From NCBI GenBank assembly GCA_905331475.1, contig CAJNYU010002050.1:30151-94150 (forward strand): DNA of 64,000 nucleotides, in the 5' to 3' direction. This document shows, one piece after another, positions 21,896 to 32,694 of this stretch. Both the position numbers and the translations under genes were made by a program. Under the pieces are notes generated by a model, which saw nothing but the letters and a program-made list of their open reading frames with translations, searched no databases and had not been told where the DNA came from. Position 1 is the stretch's first letter. Each line of letters opens with the position of its first letter. Source of the stretch: Rotaria socialis. Its lineage: Eukaryota; Rotifera; Eurotatoria; Philodinida; Philodinidae.

Positions 21896-23782
21896 TTATA
21901 ATGTTGACGAAAAAGATTCATTCTTAAGTACACGTCGTTGATACTGCATGTTAAGTTGTTCAATGAATATAAACGTAAGAATCGTATGCGGACCAAGACG
22001 AGAAAAGTACGGTGTAAAACCTTTCCAAAAACTAAGTACACCTTCTCGACGAAGAATACGTTGAAAGACGTCCTAAAATAGAATTGTTGAATATTAATAT
22101 TGAAGTCATAAATGATTCGAAAAAATAAATAATTGGGTGGACAGTAATTTTTAAAAAAATCTTGTCTACGAAAGTTGAAGTAAAGGTGAACGATTGAATA
22201 ACGTAAAGAGAACGAAAGAGTAAATATATATATTTTGAAAGTAGAGCAAGACAGAATGACCGATAATGTACGAACGAAAGCGAAAAAAAGAAAGATTCAT
22301 GACCGATACATGCTATTCGACGAAAGGAGAAAAAAATCTGCATATATTTGAACACAAGTATATTGACATAGTAGTAAATGACAAGTAACTTTTTTCAAGC
22401 AGAAAAAAAAGAAGCAAGACCAACGAAATATTTTGTACGAAAATGCATTCATGATTGCATAAGTAAAATTCAATTTTTATACTTGATATAGTATTAAATA
22501 AAAATCTGCTATGAACAAGACTAGTATAAGGTAGCATTTATAATTGTCATAGTAACCGACAGAATATAGATATACGAGAAGAAAAAAAAGTTCAACGGAG
22601 GCCAAACATTTTCAATGATTGTAAAATTGATTTTTTTATACGAAATAAAAAATTGGGATCTTAAAAATTTTAAATTCTTAAAAACAAAATCTGATAGTTG
22701 AAGATTTATTCACTGAAAGAAACATTATCGTACTCTGCAGGTAAATCAGAGCTACTTTATCTTCTCAAAATTCAACCCTGAAGAGGAACATTGTCACATG
22801 ACAGTTTCCTTATTACATGAAGATATTTATAATAAAAAATAAAAAATAATAACTTACAAATATTCCACTGTACTCTGCTTTTCCTTGTACAATTTTCATA
22901 TTTTGATATCGAGTTTTAACAATATCAACTGGCAACGAAACAGATGTTGTTACAAAAGCTGCAATTAACGATGCAACAACATGTAGAGGAAAACCTTGTT
23001 GCATAAGACCATTGGAGATTAAAGCTTGTTTAGCTTGTGAATACGTTGGCATTTGAGCTGCATTAACAATCATAGCTCGAGTAGCCGTTGGTATAGCACC
23101 ACGCCATAATTTAAGCACACCTTCTTCACGTGTTATACGTGCAAGAGCCTCGAATACATGCGCATAATTTCTTCGTTCAGCCATAGGCAAACGACCATCG
23201 AGTGTCATACGAATTAATGCTACTTCAGCCGGTGTACCAATGAATGAACCTAAACCACCACTAGTTACACCCAAAAGTAGATTAGTGAAAAATGCCGGCG
23301 GACGACCATCTGTTTGACGAAAATGTTCGAATAATGCTTGATATATTCCTAGACGAGCTGTCGTATACGTTGCTTGACGAAATAAACCAGCCGAGAGACT
23401 AGAATAAATTATAGTTCAATAAAAATAATTTCGTTTTGTTGTATCGAAGATAATTCTTTACCCTGCATAAACACCAGCAAAGCCTTCATTACGAAATATT
23501 GCTCGCAACGCATGGAAACTTGTCTTGTGTTCTCGAGCACCACCACCTTCGCCACTCATTTGCATTCGATTTTTAACGATATCCATGGGATGAACGAATA
23601 ATGTAGCAGTCATACTATAATGTAAAAATTAAATATAAAAAATAAGAGCATCAATCTGCGCACCCAGCTGTACCGCCGATTAGAAACTTGATTGTATTTG
23701 GAGTATTCTGTGGTGCTTTCGGTATAGCTTTGACTGGTGTTGGTACACTAGATGTGCTAACTGGCGTTGATGTCGACCCCAT
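21896..23782 (-). CDS. SLC25A11: Mitochondrial 2-oxoglutarate/malate carrier
   Basis: Four exons (23782-23664, 23614-23462, 23398-22858, 22072-21896) keep phase and give 329 residues. The three carrier signatures are present: PMDIVKNRM, PAEVALIRM and PVDIVKTRY. Side motifs GEGGGAREHKTSFHAL and GTPAEVALIRMTLDGRLP are specific for the oxoglutarate carrier rather than other SLC25 members. It exchanges 2-oxoglutarate for malate across the inner mitochondrial membrane and serves the malate-aspartate shuttle. The start is the ATG of MGSTSTPV. The frame extends upstream to an acceptor tttgtttcag near 23848, so that stretch is 5'UTR after trans-splicing or a coding extension from an earlier exon. Confidence 0.9.
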
Positions 23783-25629
23783 TGGTTTTGATTTCTCGTC
23801 AGAATCGCTTAGATATAATGAAGAAGGAAAATCTAAACGATTACCAATTGAAATCTGAAACAAAATATAAGCAGGTACTTCATTTTCATGGACTATACGT
23901 CGAATGATGCCTTGCTCGAAATAGTGAAGAAATAGTAGATAAAATCAGAGATATCAATCTTCGTATTTTGTCATAACACATAGTTACGCTTAAATAGTAT
24001 AGATTAAGTTTTATTATAGATATGTTTTTAAAGATATAAAAGAAAGGATGTACTAATAATGTTCTTGGTCATTAATTTATCTTGATTGAAATTTTCAATT
24101 CCATGAATTCAAAAGAAGCTAATTAAGTAAATAAGAAAGAACAATGGCAATCTGAAATAATAATAAGAAGAAAATTGCGTTAATAGTAATTTGTTTCAAA
24201 AAGTAGTGTTTCTTCTTCTTTGTAAGTATCCTCGTGTTCGCCATTTTTTTTCAATAAACTGATCAGTACGGTTCGTTTTCCAAATTACACGCACTCTAAG
24301 TACTTTTCTCTCCGTTGACATCCCTGCTACTGGAATAGGAGCCTTCGAAAGAAAAGTTTCTTCTCGCCGCTGATAAAGAAATAATCAATTATTATACGAT
24401 AGGATGCGATATGACATAGAATTCATACAGAAAGAACCAATGAAACTTTCTATTGGAAGTACTATACATTGACAGATGTCACCTTTGCGTCGTTGATCAT
24501 ACATATACTAAATAGAACTTGCTTTTCGATTAGAATTAAGATTCTGAAAACAGCTAGGTGTCTAAGACAATGTTCATAGTTTATTCAATTGATTCAACAC
24601 ATTGATACACGAATCGTTTTCAGAAATTATTTTACTCGATTTTGAAAGAGTAATTCTTGGGAATAAATAAGTCCTAGAACTTTTATGTAGACCCAATTTT
24701 TTGCAAACTTCTTCACTTTACTTGTACCCTTTATCAGTCTTCATCGTTTTTCACCTAGAATACGTTTTTTTTCTTCATATTTGAATATTACGATGACAAT
24801 TAAAAAGAAGAGCAACAAGAAGGCCGTCCTGATAAGAACGTAAAATTTTTTTTTAAATCAAAATGATATGACCAAAGGTGTTATGACATAGTTATGTACT
24901 TTTAGAAAAAGAACAAATTGAAAAACTATAGATATATCTAAAAACATCCCTATTTTTCATTGAGAACCTACTCAAATACGTATATTTAACAAATTAGTAA
25001 AATTGTACAGAGCTTGCTGAACTTCGAAAAGTATGAAATACTTACAAATAGCATACTATTTGATGAAATACGTCTCCCTTTACAGTGCCACGGATCACAT
25101 GTGTTTTCTAAAATACATCGAATAAGTTTTTAAAGCAATCTACAAATAAGAATATTTTAGGTATTTTACTCTTTGTTCCACAAAGAGACCATATTTTATT
25201 ACAGAGCGAAGTTTCTCGCTTTGGACAAACAACATCATATCTACGCAAGGACCTTTTTCGTGAAGAATATCTCAGGATTTTCTTTATGGCATACCTCAAA
25301 AGAGTACTAAAATACCTGTGCATAACATATTTTTCTATAAGAAAAGAATTTTTAATTATCTTGCTCATTTTTCTTACCTTTTTCTCGTGAATTCATTATT
25401 TCTCTACGAACTAGACACGCAGTAAAGCTGGCGGCGCAGAAAATATTTCATATTAAACATCCATATGAATATGTACATAAGCAAGAACAATAAATAACAT
25501 ACCACCAAAGCGATACAAAGTACAGTGTGCTTCGAGAGGTCTTTTAAAAAAGATTTTTTCCTTCGTTCGTTCTACAGGGGTTCCCTACTCGCAGGGCACT
25601 CTTTGAATGCATAGATAGCACTACAGGTA
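23783..25629. other. Intergenic, 5' of the carrier
   Basis: Contains the acceptor tttgtttcag near 23848. Beyond it the sequence is AT-rich with no coding exon I can support. The frame at 25108-25368 is probably chance. Confidence 0.4.
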
Positions 25630-26190
25630 ACCTGAAAATATTGATATTTTTTCTTCAACTGACCAAAAAGCATTTACTAATTAACCATATTCTATTAATA
25701 TGCAAAGCAACCTAATGCATAATCACATGCATCATATCTTCGTTGTAATTTCGTAAGTCACTAGTGCAACAATAATGCCTGCTTTTTCTTTTATCAAGTG
25801 CAAAAGCTTTGTTTTTTTCAATTAATAGTATTCCTATTGTTAGATCGCCCATTTCACCAGTAACACATGTCAGAATAACATGATATAAATCTCTATTAAT
25901 TAAGTTCCATCGTATATTGATTCTCGCCTATTATAGTTTTTTGTCCCTGTATTACAATGATATGCCACAGGGATTTCTTTTTCAGATAAATTTCGAGGTA
26001 GCTTATAATTTATTTATGCAGATATAAAATAATAAAAAAACTCCTCCACTGTGGTGGTCAAATATTGAATTTTGAGAATTTCTAACAATGCAAAAGCGAA
26101 GTATGTCTTGAGCTCGTTGATTTGGGTATCCCAATAGGTCGAAACTATTGAATAGACTAAGATTTCAGTTGAGTTCCCCAGAATGCACTG
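25630..26190 (-). repeat. Dispersed repeat / coding remnant, copy A
   Basis: Roughly collinear, diverged copy of 31490-32280. On the minus strand an exon-like frame at about 25925-25712 is open from an acceptor-like ctataatag to a stop. It includes YHVILTCVTGEM, then LLIEKNKAFALDKRKSRHYCC and NEDMMHVIMH. Copy B keeps YHVILAVFTG and RRKHYCC in the same order but with stops. Conservation at protein level suggests the unit once encoded protein. A hydrophobic frame at 26380-26192 upstream may belong with it. Family not recognised. Confidence 0.5.
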
Positions 26191-26527
26191 GTCAAACTAT
26201 CATAATGAATGTAAATAGCACACGGTAAAACCCGATTGAAAATCTTAATTCATATAATTTTTTCAGAATCACTATAGTAATAACTATCGGTGCTGTTGAA
26301 GGCAGTAGATATGATAGGACTATGACACTGGGAAAATACCAGGATCCCACCAAGCACTCCTGTGTTTCAGCATCATTCACATAACCACATTTGTTTTCTT
26401 CTTAAGTATACCAAGTCAAAGACACAGCATCTATCCTTGATAGATAAGATACGATGACAATAAGTGAATTGAGAAAGAAAGAAAGAAAGACTACCGCAAA
26501 CAGAACACTGACAATGGAGGTGTGTGC

Positions 26528-27104
26528 ATTGTAAGTTGAAAAGACTAGATATTTTTACATCAAAAGAACGCTATCACCGCCAAACTAACAAGGTTAAAAT
26601 ATTAGCTCCCTTTGGCTTGTCTAGAGAGAGATATTCGATTTTTCAGTAAATTTTCTGTACAGGACCAGCTTTCCCAGCAATATCATATTTTCGAATTTGG
26701 ATCTGAAACTTTGTGTGCATAAAGGTCTCAATGAGACTAGCTTTCAGAAAAAAAATCATCGGAAATTCTGGACAAACTCTCTTCGAGATATAGATGTCTC
26801 AAGCATACAGCTTCTATAGAAAATCGTTAATATGTTGAGAGATTCATATCTCGAAGAGGGTTTGTCCCGAACCTCTGATATTTTTCCTATAAGCTAGCCT
26901 CAGTGAGACCTTCATGCATACAAAGTTTCAGGTCCAAATTCGAAAATATGATATTGCTGAGAAAGCCGCTCCTGTAGAGAAAATTCGCTGAAAATCGAAT
27001 ATCTTCCTCTAGACAAGCCAAAGGGAGTTAATATTTTAACCTTGTTAGTTTGGCGGTGAGAGCGTTCTTTTGATGTAAAATATCTAGTCTTTTCAACTTA
27101 CAAT
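26528..27104. mobile_element. 577-bp foldback (long inverted repeat) element
   Basis: Two arms of about 270 bp, nearly 90% identical by eye, face each other around a loop of about 30 bp. Outer ends are ATTGTAAGTTGAAAAG and its complement. Matching landmarks include TTTGGCTTGTCTAGAG, ATCATATTTTCGAATTTGG and CTTCGAGATAT. No transposase, and no target duplication obvious. A transcript would fold into a long hairpin. Confidence 0.85.
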
Positions 27105-28027
27105 ACGATCGATCGAACATGCATCTATTGCATTTTTTTATTATTTGACAAAAATACTCGAGATGATCAGTATCAATCTTATGAAAGAAATCATTTCTAG
27201 TAAATATCTCAAAATATATTAAGTGCACGAATCACAATAAAAAAAGGTACGAGTTCGTTTCTCATTAATCTTCTTCTCTTAATTATGTCTTCGATTAGCA
27301 CGTAATCAATGGCATCATATTAGACAATACAAATGAGAATAATACACGAATCGAGTAGTAATTCTGAGTTAAGCTAGAAGTATTGAATAGCGTTGAAACA
27401 ATATGTAATCTATCATTTTTATGACCCTAACTTGTATCAGTTCATAATGACCTTATCCTTTAATTCTTCCATCAATACTATATCTGGATGACATCCACGA
27501 GAATACCAATCGTATGAAGTCTATTTTCATCATTAGAAAGCCTTCAGACAACCGAAAATTTCAAATTCTTTCAGTAAAGTTTAGCCGAAAATTCCTATTG
27601 ATACATTTCCCGGCAGTTATTTTTATTAAATTCACGCAACAATTTGATATCGATGAAACAGTATCGATGATATTTGTTTTTAATTGTTAAAACGCGATTC
27701 ATCTCTGACTCTACATAAAAGTAGAAGCTGCCCAGATTGCTATTATCCCCATCGATTATCCATTGCAAATGTAATCCGTATAGACAATAAAAAGTCTCAT
27801 AATGTCAATGATATCTAATTGTTGTTTTCCTATCATTTTTTGATTGGTGTCTGTAAACTGTAATCGCAAGGAAATCCATACCGAAGAGCAAATGTCAGAA
27901 TAATACATAATCTATCGCTCTCTCTCTCTCTCTCTCTTGTTTTCGTCTTCTTTATTGATCCACCATATGACAAAAATAGAATTATATAAAATAAAAAGGG
28001 ACAAAAAGAATTCCTTCTTTTTTGCAT
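27105..28027. other. Intergenic, 3' of the MgtE-type gene
   Basis: AT-rich with a (CT)10 microsatellite at 27918-27937. No gene supported. Confidence 0.45.
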
Positions 28028-28720
28028 TTATAATTCTTTATGTTTAGAAAAAGCTAAATTAACAAGAAATGTTTGTCCAATGGCACATGTTATACATACA
28101 CCGAGTATATCCATAATAACTTGAATGATAGGGCCTGCATGAGCAGCATCAATATGAAGAACACATTGTAGAACTATCGGAAGAAGTGTACCAAGTAAAA
28201 TCGACGTAGTTATTATACAGAATAAAGCTAGACCAATGGTTACCGAAGGTAAAATTGCACCACGTTCTTCAAGCCATACGCGAACAAAACCAATCGATGT
28301 TACAGCGGTACCAATTATTAGAGCTGAAAATGTTTCTCGTATAATAAGTGATCGAATTGAAAATGATCGAGATGTTGCTAAACGACGAATAACTAATACA
28401 GCTGCTTGATTTCCAGCATTTCCACCAGCACCCACAAGCATGGTTAAATACATTGTGATTAAAATATGATGAGAAATGAGTTCCGAAAATGATTGTAAAA
28501 TAAACGATGAACCCGATTGAAGCATTAATAAAAATGATAAAAGACAAACTCGAGAAAATATAGTGGTTTCTTCTTGAGGACCTACTTCTTTCTTCTCATC
28601 GATATCATCTAAACGATGACGAACATGATCAACGAATGTTTTCAATTCATCCGATGATAATGATGAGAATTGTTCGTCGAATGTTTCAATTATTTTCAAT
28701 GGACGATGACGTAATGACAT
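28028..28720 (-). CDS. Half-size MgtE/SLC41-type divalent cation transporter
   Basis: A single exon of 230 residues starts at ATG 28720 (MSLRHRPLKII). It is preceded by an acceptor-like aatttcag about 28 bp upstream, which is why this start is preferred to the in-frame ATG at 28759. After a charged cytosolic segment there are about five membrane helices. The signature MLVGAGGNAGNQAAVLVIRRLA is the MgtE/SLC41 integral-membrane motif, where the conserved Gly/Asn and Gln line the Mg2+ path. The second half DAAHAGPIIQVIMDILGV is also typical of the domain. SLC41 proteins carry two such domains; this one has one, like bacterial MgtE without its CBS and N domains. It probably dimerises, and moves Mg2+ or a related cation (inference). 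Confidence 0.75.
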   Translation of the reverse strand: MSLRHRPLKIIETFDEQFSSLSSDELKTFVDHVRHRLDDIDEKKEVGPQEETTIFSRVCLLSFLLMLQSGSSFILQSFSELISHHILITMYLTMLVGAGGNAGNQAAVLVIRRLATSRSFSIRSLIIRETFSALIIGTAVTSIGFVRVWLEERGAILPSVTIGLALFCIITTSILLGTLLPIVLQCVLHIDAAHAGPIIQVIMDILGVCITCAIGQTFLVNLAFSKHKEL

Positions 28721-29737
28721 GTTGACTAGTAAGATACGATCAATCTGAAATTGTGTCAAAAAAAGATAACCAACATTTGAGACAATAATTAGTCTTATGT
28801 TTGTATGTGATAAGACATAGAAAAATGTCGTGTTAACGGATGCTTAGTAGCTTTTTTTCTTCTTTTTCTCATTCTGTTATAGATGTAACGTACTAGTTAC
28901 TTCACAAGCATTCGGCATGAAGGAAAAAAAGAAAAATTACAGGACATATCAGTAAAGAGCAGTGATTATAATGAAAACAATGAATCATCGCTTATTCAGT
29001 TTTTTTTTGTTCTTTAAATCATCGATTTTATAGATTGATGTCACGTGAAATAAAAACAAACACAGAAATCAAAGTTGACTTTCGACGATATTTAGTTTTT
29101 CGCTTAAAGGAATGCGAGAACATTAAGCCATTATTTGTCGAAAAAAAAAAGAATCGCATTGATGTCAGTGGGTTTTTGAACATTTCCAATCAATTGACTG
29201 CCAGATTGATTGTTTTCCTAACTATGATTGAGACAAGTAACATACTGAGTAGTCTCGTTTGGAAGTGACAAACATAATGGTTGTCGTTGTCAATATTATT
29301 GGTTAGAAAAAGCCAACAAGACAAAGAAACGCTGACAATTGAATTTGTCAATAGAATGGTTTGGGGATCATTTCAATGTGCTATAAACTCCCATTAGAGA
29401 GTAAAGGATTATGCGGAACACAACCAAAACGAGTATTGCTATTGATATCGATGCCAACTAACAGGTATAGAATACAAATTATAGCTTGAAATTGATTGAA
29501 CGATTAAAGCTGCAGGGAGAATGAAAACAACAAAAAAAACATGAATAGTAGAAAAATACATTACAAGTACCCTTGACAGATTAACAAAGTCATTTATTGA
29601 TAAAGAAACAAAAAATGAACTATGTCGCTAGTTATGATGTATCAGGTTATGATACTCCTACGATTGCGCCTGTATGATTAATATCAAATTCTTCTTTTTT
29701 TTCTTTCTTAGCTTACAAATCTGTTTATTTGTTATAG
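28721..29737. other. Intergenic between divergent transporter and channel genes
   Basis: A 77-residue frame at 29035-29268 has no recognisable features. A polypyrimidine-rich stretch ending ttgttatag at 29737 is the acceptor used for the first channel exon. Confidence 0.4.
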
Positions 29738-31104
29738 TTTTCAATTATCTCTAGCAAACCATCTCATAGATCAGAAAAACCAAACGAATTAAAACTTGCT
29801 CCATTAGTATCATTCGATGAACATGGTGACATTCCAATTCCTACTACCCATCGGCCACCTTCTTCAGTACTCATTACTACTTCTCAGCCAGACGCGATCG
29901 CTCCTAATTGTTATGATTTACGCAGCTGGAAAGAATTTCGAAAAAACTTTACGCGATTCATTGTGCCATGTTTATGGTCACAATTAGGTTTATTTGTTTT
30001 AGTATTTGTTTATATTGCATTTGGTGGTCTCATTTTCTATTCGATCGAATCTAAATATGAATCGCATAAAATTCAACAAATTAAAATAAAACATTTACAC
30101 GGTATTCATAATATTCGTCAAATAGCTAACGATGAATTCAACTGGGTGTTAAATGCGTCGTTTGAATTACGATATGCGCTTTGGCGAGGTATGTTGTCGC
30201 GTCTCGATGGTAATGATAACGTTGGTTGGCGTGTACAAGTTCATATTGAAAGATTTGATCGGCTGATTGAAAATGAACTTGCACGAATGCAAGCTGAACA
30301 AGAAAAACTAACGGATAAACATGATTCAAGAACAGATGCAGCGTATAATCAAAAGTGGACATTTTCAACAGCTATGCTCTATTCAGCTACAGTTATTAGT
30401 ACAGTTGGATATGGAAATATTACACCGAAGTCGATACTAGGCAAATTAACAACATGTTTTTATGCTGCCATTGGAATTCCACTGATGATTATGTATTTAG
30501 CAAATACTGGTGATTTACTTGCATTTTTCTTCGTCAAATATTATTCTGTCACAAGAAACTTAGTTGATCGCATCATTAGACAGCAATCACGACGAAGACG
30601 ACGACGACAAGAACAACTAACGAATTTACCTTTCGAAGTCAGTGAAATTGCTTTGAAAAAGTTTAATAATTTCTTCGTTCTAAATTCTAGTTGGAACATC
30701 AAACTGTACAATATCAAGTACCTATCCCAGCTACACTGGGTATTCTTACTTTATATATTGTAGTCGGTGCTGCTCTGTTCTCCAATTGGGAAGGGTGGTC
30801 ATATATCGATGCGGCTTATTTTTCATTTATTACATTTACTACTATAGGTCTAGGCGATTTAGTACCTGGCAAAGGAACATTAACAGATAATAAACATGGT
30901 AAATCAATTCTATGTGCTCTCTATCTTCTGTATGGTCTTGTTATAACGACGATGTGTTTTAAATTATTACAAGATGATCTATTTGCTATTAAACGACGAA
31001 TTTTTACACGCCTTGGTTTTGATGCGTATCAGTATTACTATCATTATCATCACTTTCATAATAATCGTCGATATCTAATGCGTTTACGTGAAAACAACAA
31101 ATGA
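29738..31104 (+). CDS. Two-pore-domain (K2P) potassium channel, copy 1, start codon missing or remote
   Basis: Two exons, 29738-30637 and 30691-31104 (phase 0; donor gtcagt, acceptor attctag). M1 is FVLVFVYIAFGGLIFYSI. The long extracellular cap includes WVLNASFELRYALWRGML. Pore 1 filter is TVGYG, M2 is IGIPLMIMYLANTGDLLAFF. Exon 2 has M3 LGILTLYIVVGAALF, pore 2 filter TIGLGD and M4 ALYLLYGLVITTMCF. All K2P elements are intact, so it should make a background K+ channel. The ATG used by copy 2 is ATT here and no other in-frame ATG precedes M1. The true start must lie in an upstream exon or be non-ATG, or the copy is dead. A poly(A) signal (aataaa) lies near 31159. Confidence 0.85.
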
Positions 31105-31489
31105 CATTTCTTCTTTAGTTGTTGTCTCATTTTGAGTCCCGTTATTTTCCCAGTTGCTCAATAAAAAAAAGGAATTCAATATACTATACTTTCGTTGATT
31201 TTACTTTTTCTTCCCTCTGTTTTTGAATTGTATTTTCATTCCATCACCGTAAGTATCATCAACAGACTAGCGCATGTGGATATGAATATTTATTATCGAG
31301 GACAGTTTATGAGTGCAAAAACATATTCCATACTAAACCAAAATATGTAAATATGTAGATAAACAAGAAAAACAACAACATATCATTGAGAGAGATTCTT
31401 TAAACAATGTATTTTTGCTTCGTTTTTTTTGTGGCAATTTTCTAGTTATAAGGAGTTCTTCAAATACATCGATCCCACCACCCTAGATA

Positions 31490-32280
31490 AACTGAAAATA
31501 TTGGAATTTTTTCAAGATTTCGATTGATTCTTCTTTGACATAGCAAAAAATAGCTATTAATTAATCATATTATATTAATATGCAAAGCAAACTAATGCAT
31601 AATCATATGCATCATATCTTCGTTCTAATTTCATAAATCAGCAGAGCAACAATAATGTTTGCGTCTTGTTCTGTTGACTGCAAAACTTGTTTTTTCAATT
31701 GATAATATTCTTACTATTATATTAGATATTGTACCAGTAAAAACTGCCAAAATAACATGATAAATAATCAATTTTCTTGTTAGTACTTTCATATGTTTGA
31801 AGACAAAAACAAAAATAGGCTGGAACATGGGCACGATAGAGACAAAAAAACATAATTAACATATTCTACAAGATCAACAAAAATGAGAACAATATTTGTC
31901 CAATGCACTTGTAACCAAAATATCAATCGTGAATAATCATGATGTATAAATCAAGCAGTTGCGAAACAGACAATCTCCTAATTCCCGAAACGTTCCTAAT
32001 GTTGTCTCCAACTTCAACATGCTTTTGGATACAAGAATATCAACTATGGTCATGAACTGAACCGTTCAATAATCAATAATACTAGAACTGTACGTAAAAC
32101 ATTCTTTTCTTTTACTGATTTCAAGATCGTGCAAGAAGTTTTATCGCTCTGGAATCAGTAAGAGCATTTTCGCTGTGATAGTAGAGCATTGAATTTTAAG
32201 AATTTGATCAATATATTTCAATTGACCGAAACTATTGAATAGAATAAGATTTCAGTTAAAGTTCCCAAAATGCACAGACC
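31490..32280 (-). repeat. Dispersed repeat / coding remnant, copy B
   Basis: Diverged copy of 25630-26190, lying between the two K2P genes. Shared landmarks include TATTAATATGCAAAGCAA, TGCATCATATCTTCGTT and CGAAACTATTGAATAGA. The minus-strand frame that is open in copy A carries two stops here after RRKHYCCSADL. Confidence 0.6.
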
Positions 32281-32299
32281 AAAAGAGAACAATGAACAT

Positions 32300-32525
32300 A
32301 ACCCAGATCGAACAGTCCGGCCTGGAAACGGCCGGTTCCGGTTAGTTCCGTTGATTTTGTGGAAGCAGTATTCCGGTTGGAAATTTTTCCGGCGATTTCT
32401 GATCAATTCCTGCCGGAAAGCACCGAAACGTGGCAGGAATCCGCCGGAAAAGTCCGGCCGTATTTTTGACCGGAATACTGCTTCCATGTTCCAGCGATTT
32501 CCCGTGTTTTCCTGCAGGACATGGT
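32300..32525. repeat. GC-rich, CCGG-dense inverted-repeat element
   Basis: A sharp GC-rich island in AT-rich sequence, dense in CCGG. Arms TGGAAGCAGTATTCCGG (32360-32376) and its perfect complement (32470-32486) surround 93 bp. A palindrome CCGGCCTGGAAACGGCCGG precedes them. Open frames here run on both strands because stop codons are rare in GC-rich DNA; I do not treat them as genes. Confidence 0.65.
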
Positions 32526-32694
32526 GACTTCTCACAGATCGAAAAATTCATTTATTGATAAAGGAAAATAATCAATTATGGCCCTAATTAAAATGTACCT
32601 AGTCATCATGCTCCAACGATTGCACCTGTAAGATTAATATCAGCTTCTTTTCTTCTTTCTTAGGTTACAACTCCGTTTATTTTTATAGTTTAAA

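Noticed and set aside
32218-32551. Three overlapping open frames on both strands
   Set aside because: They exist because the CCGG-rich inverted repeat has few stop codons; the frames mirror each other across strands.
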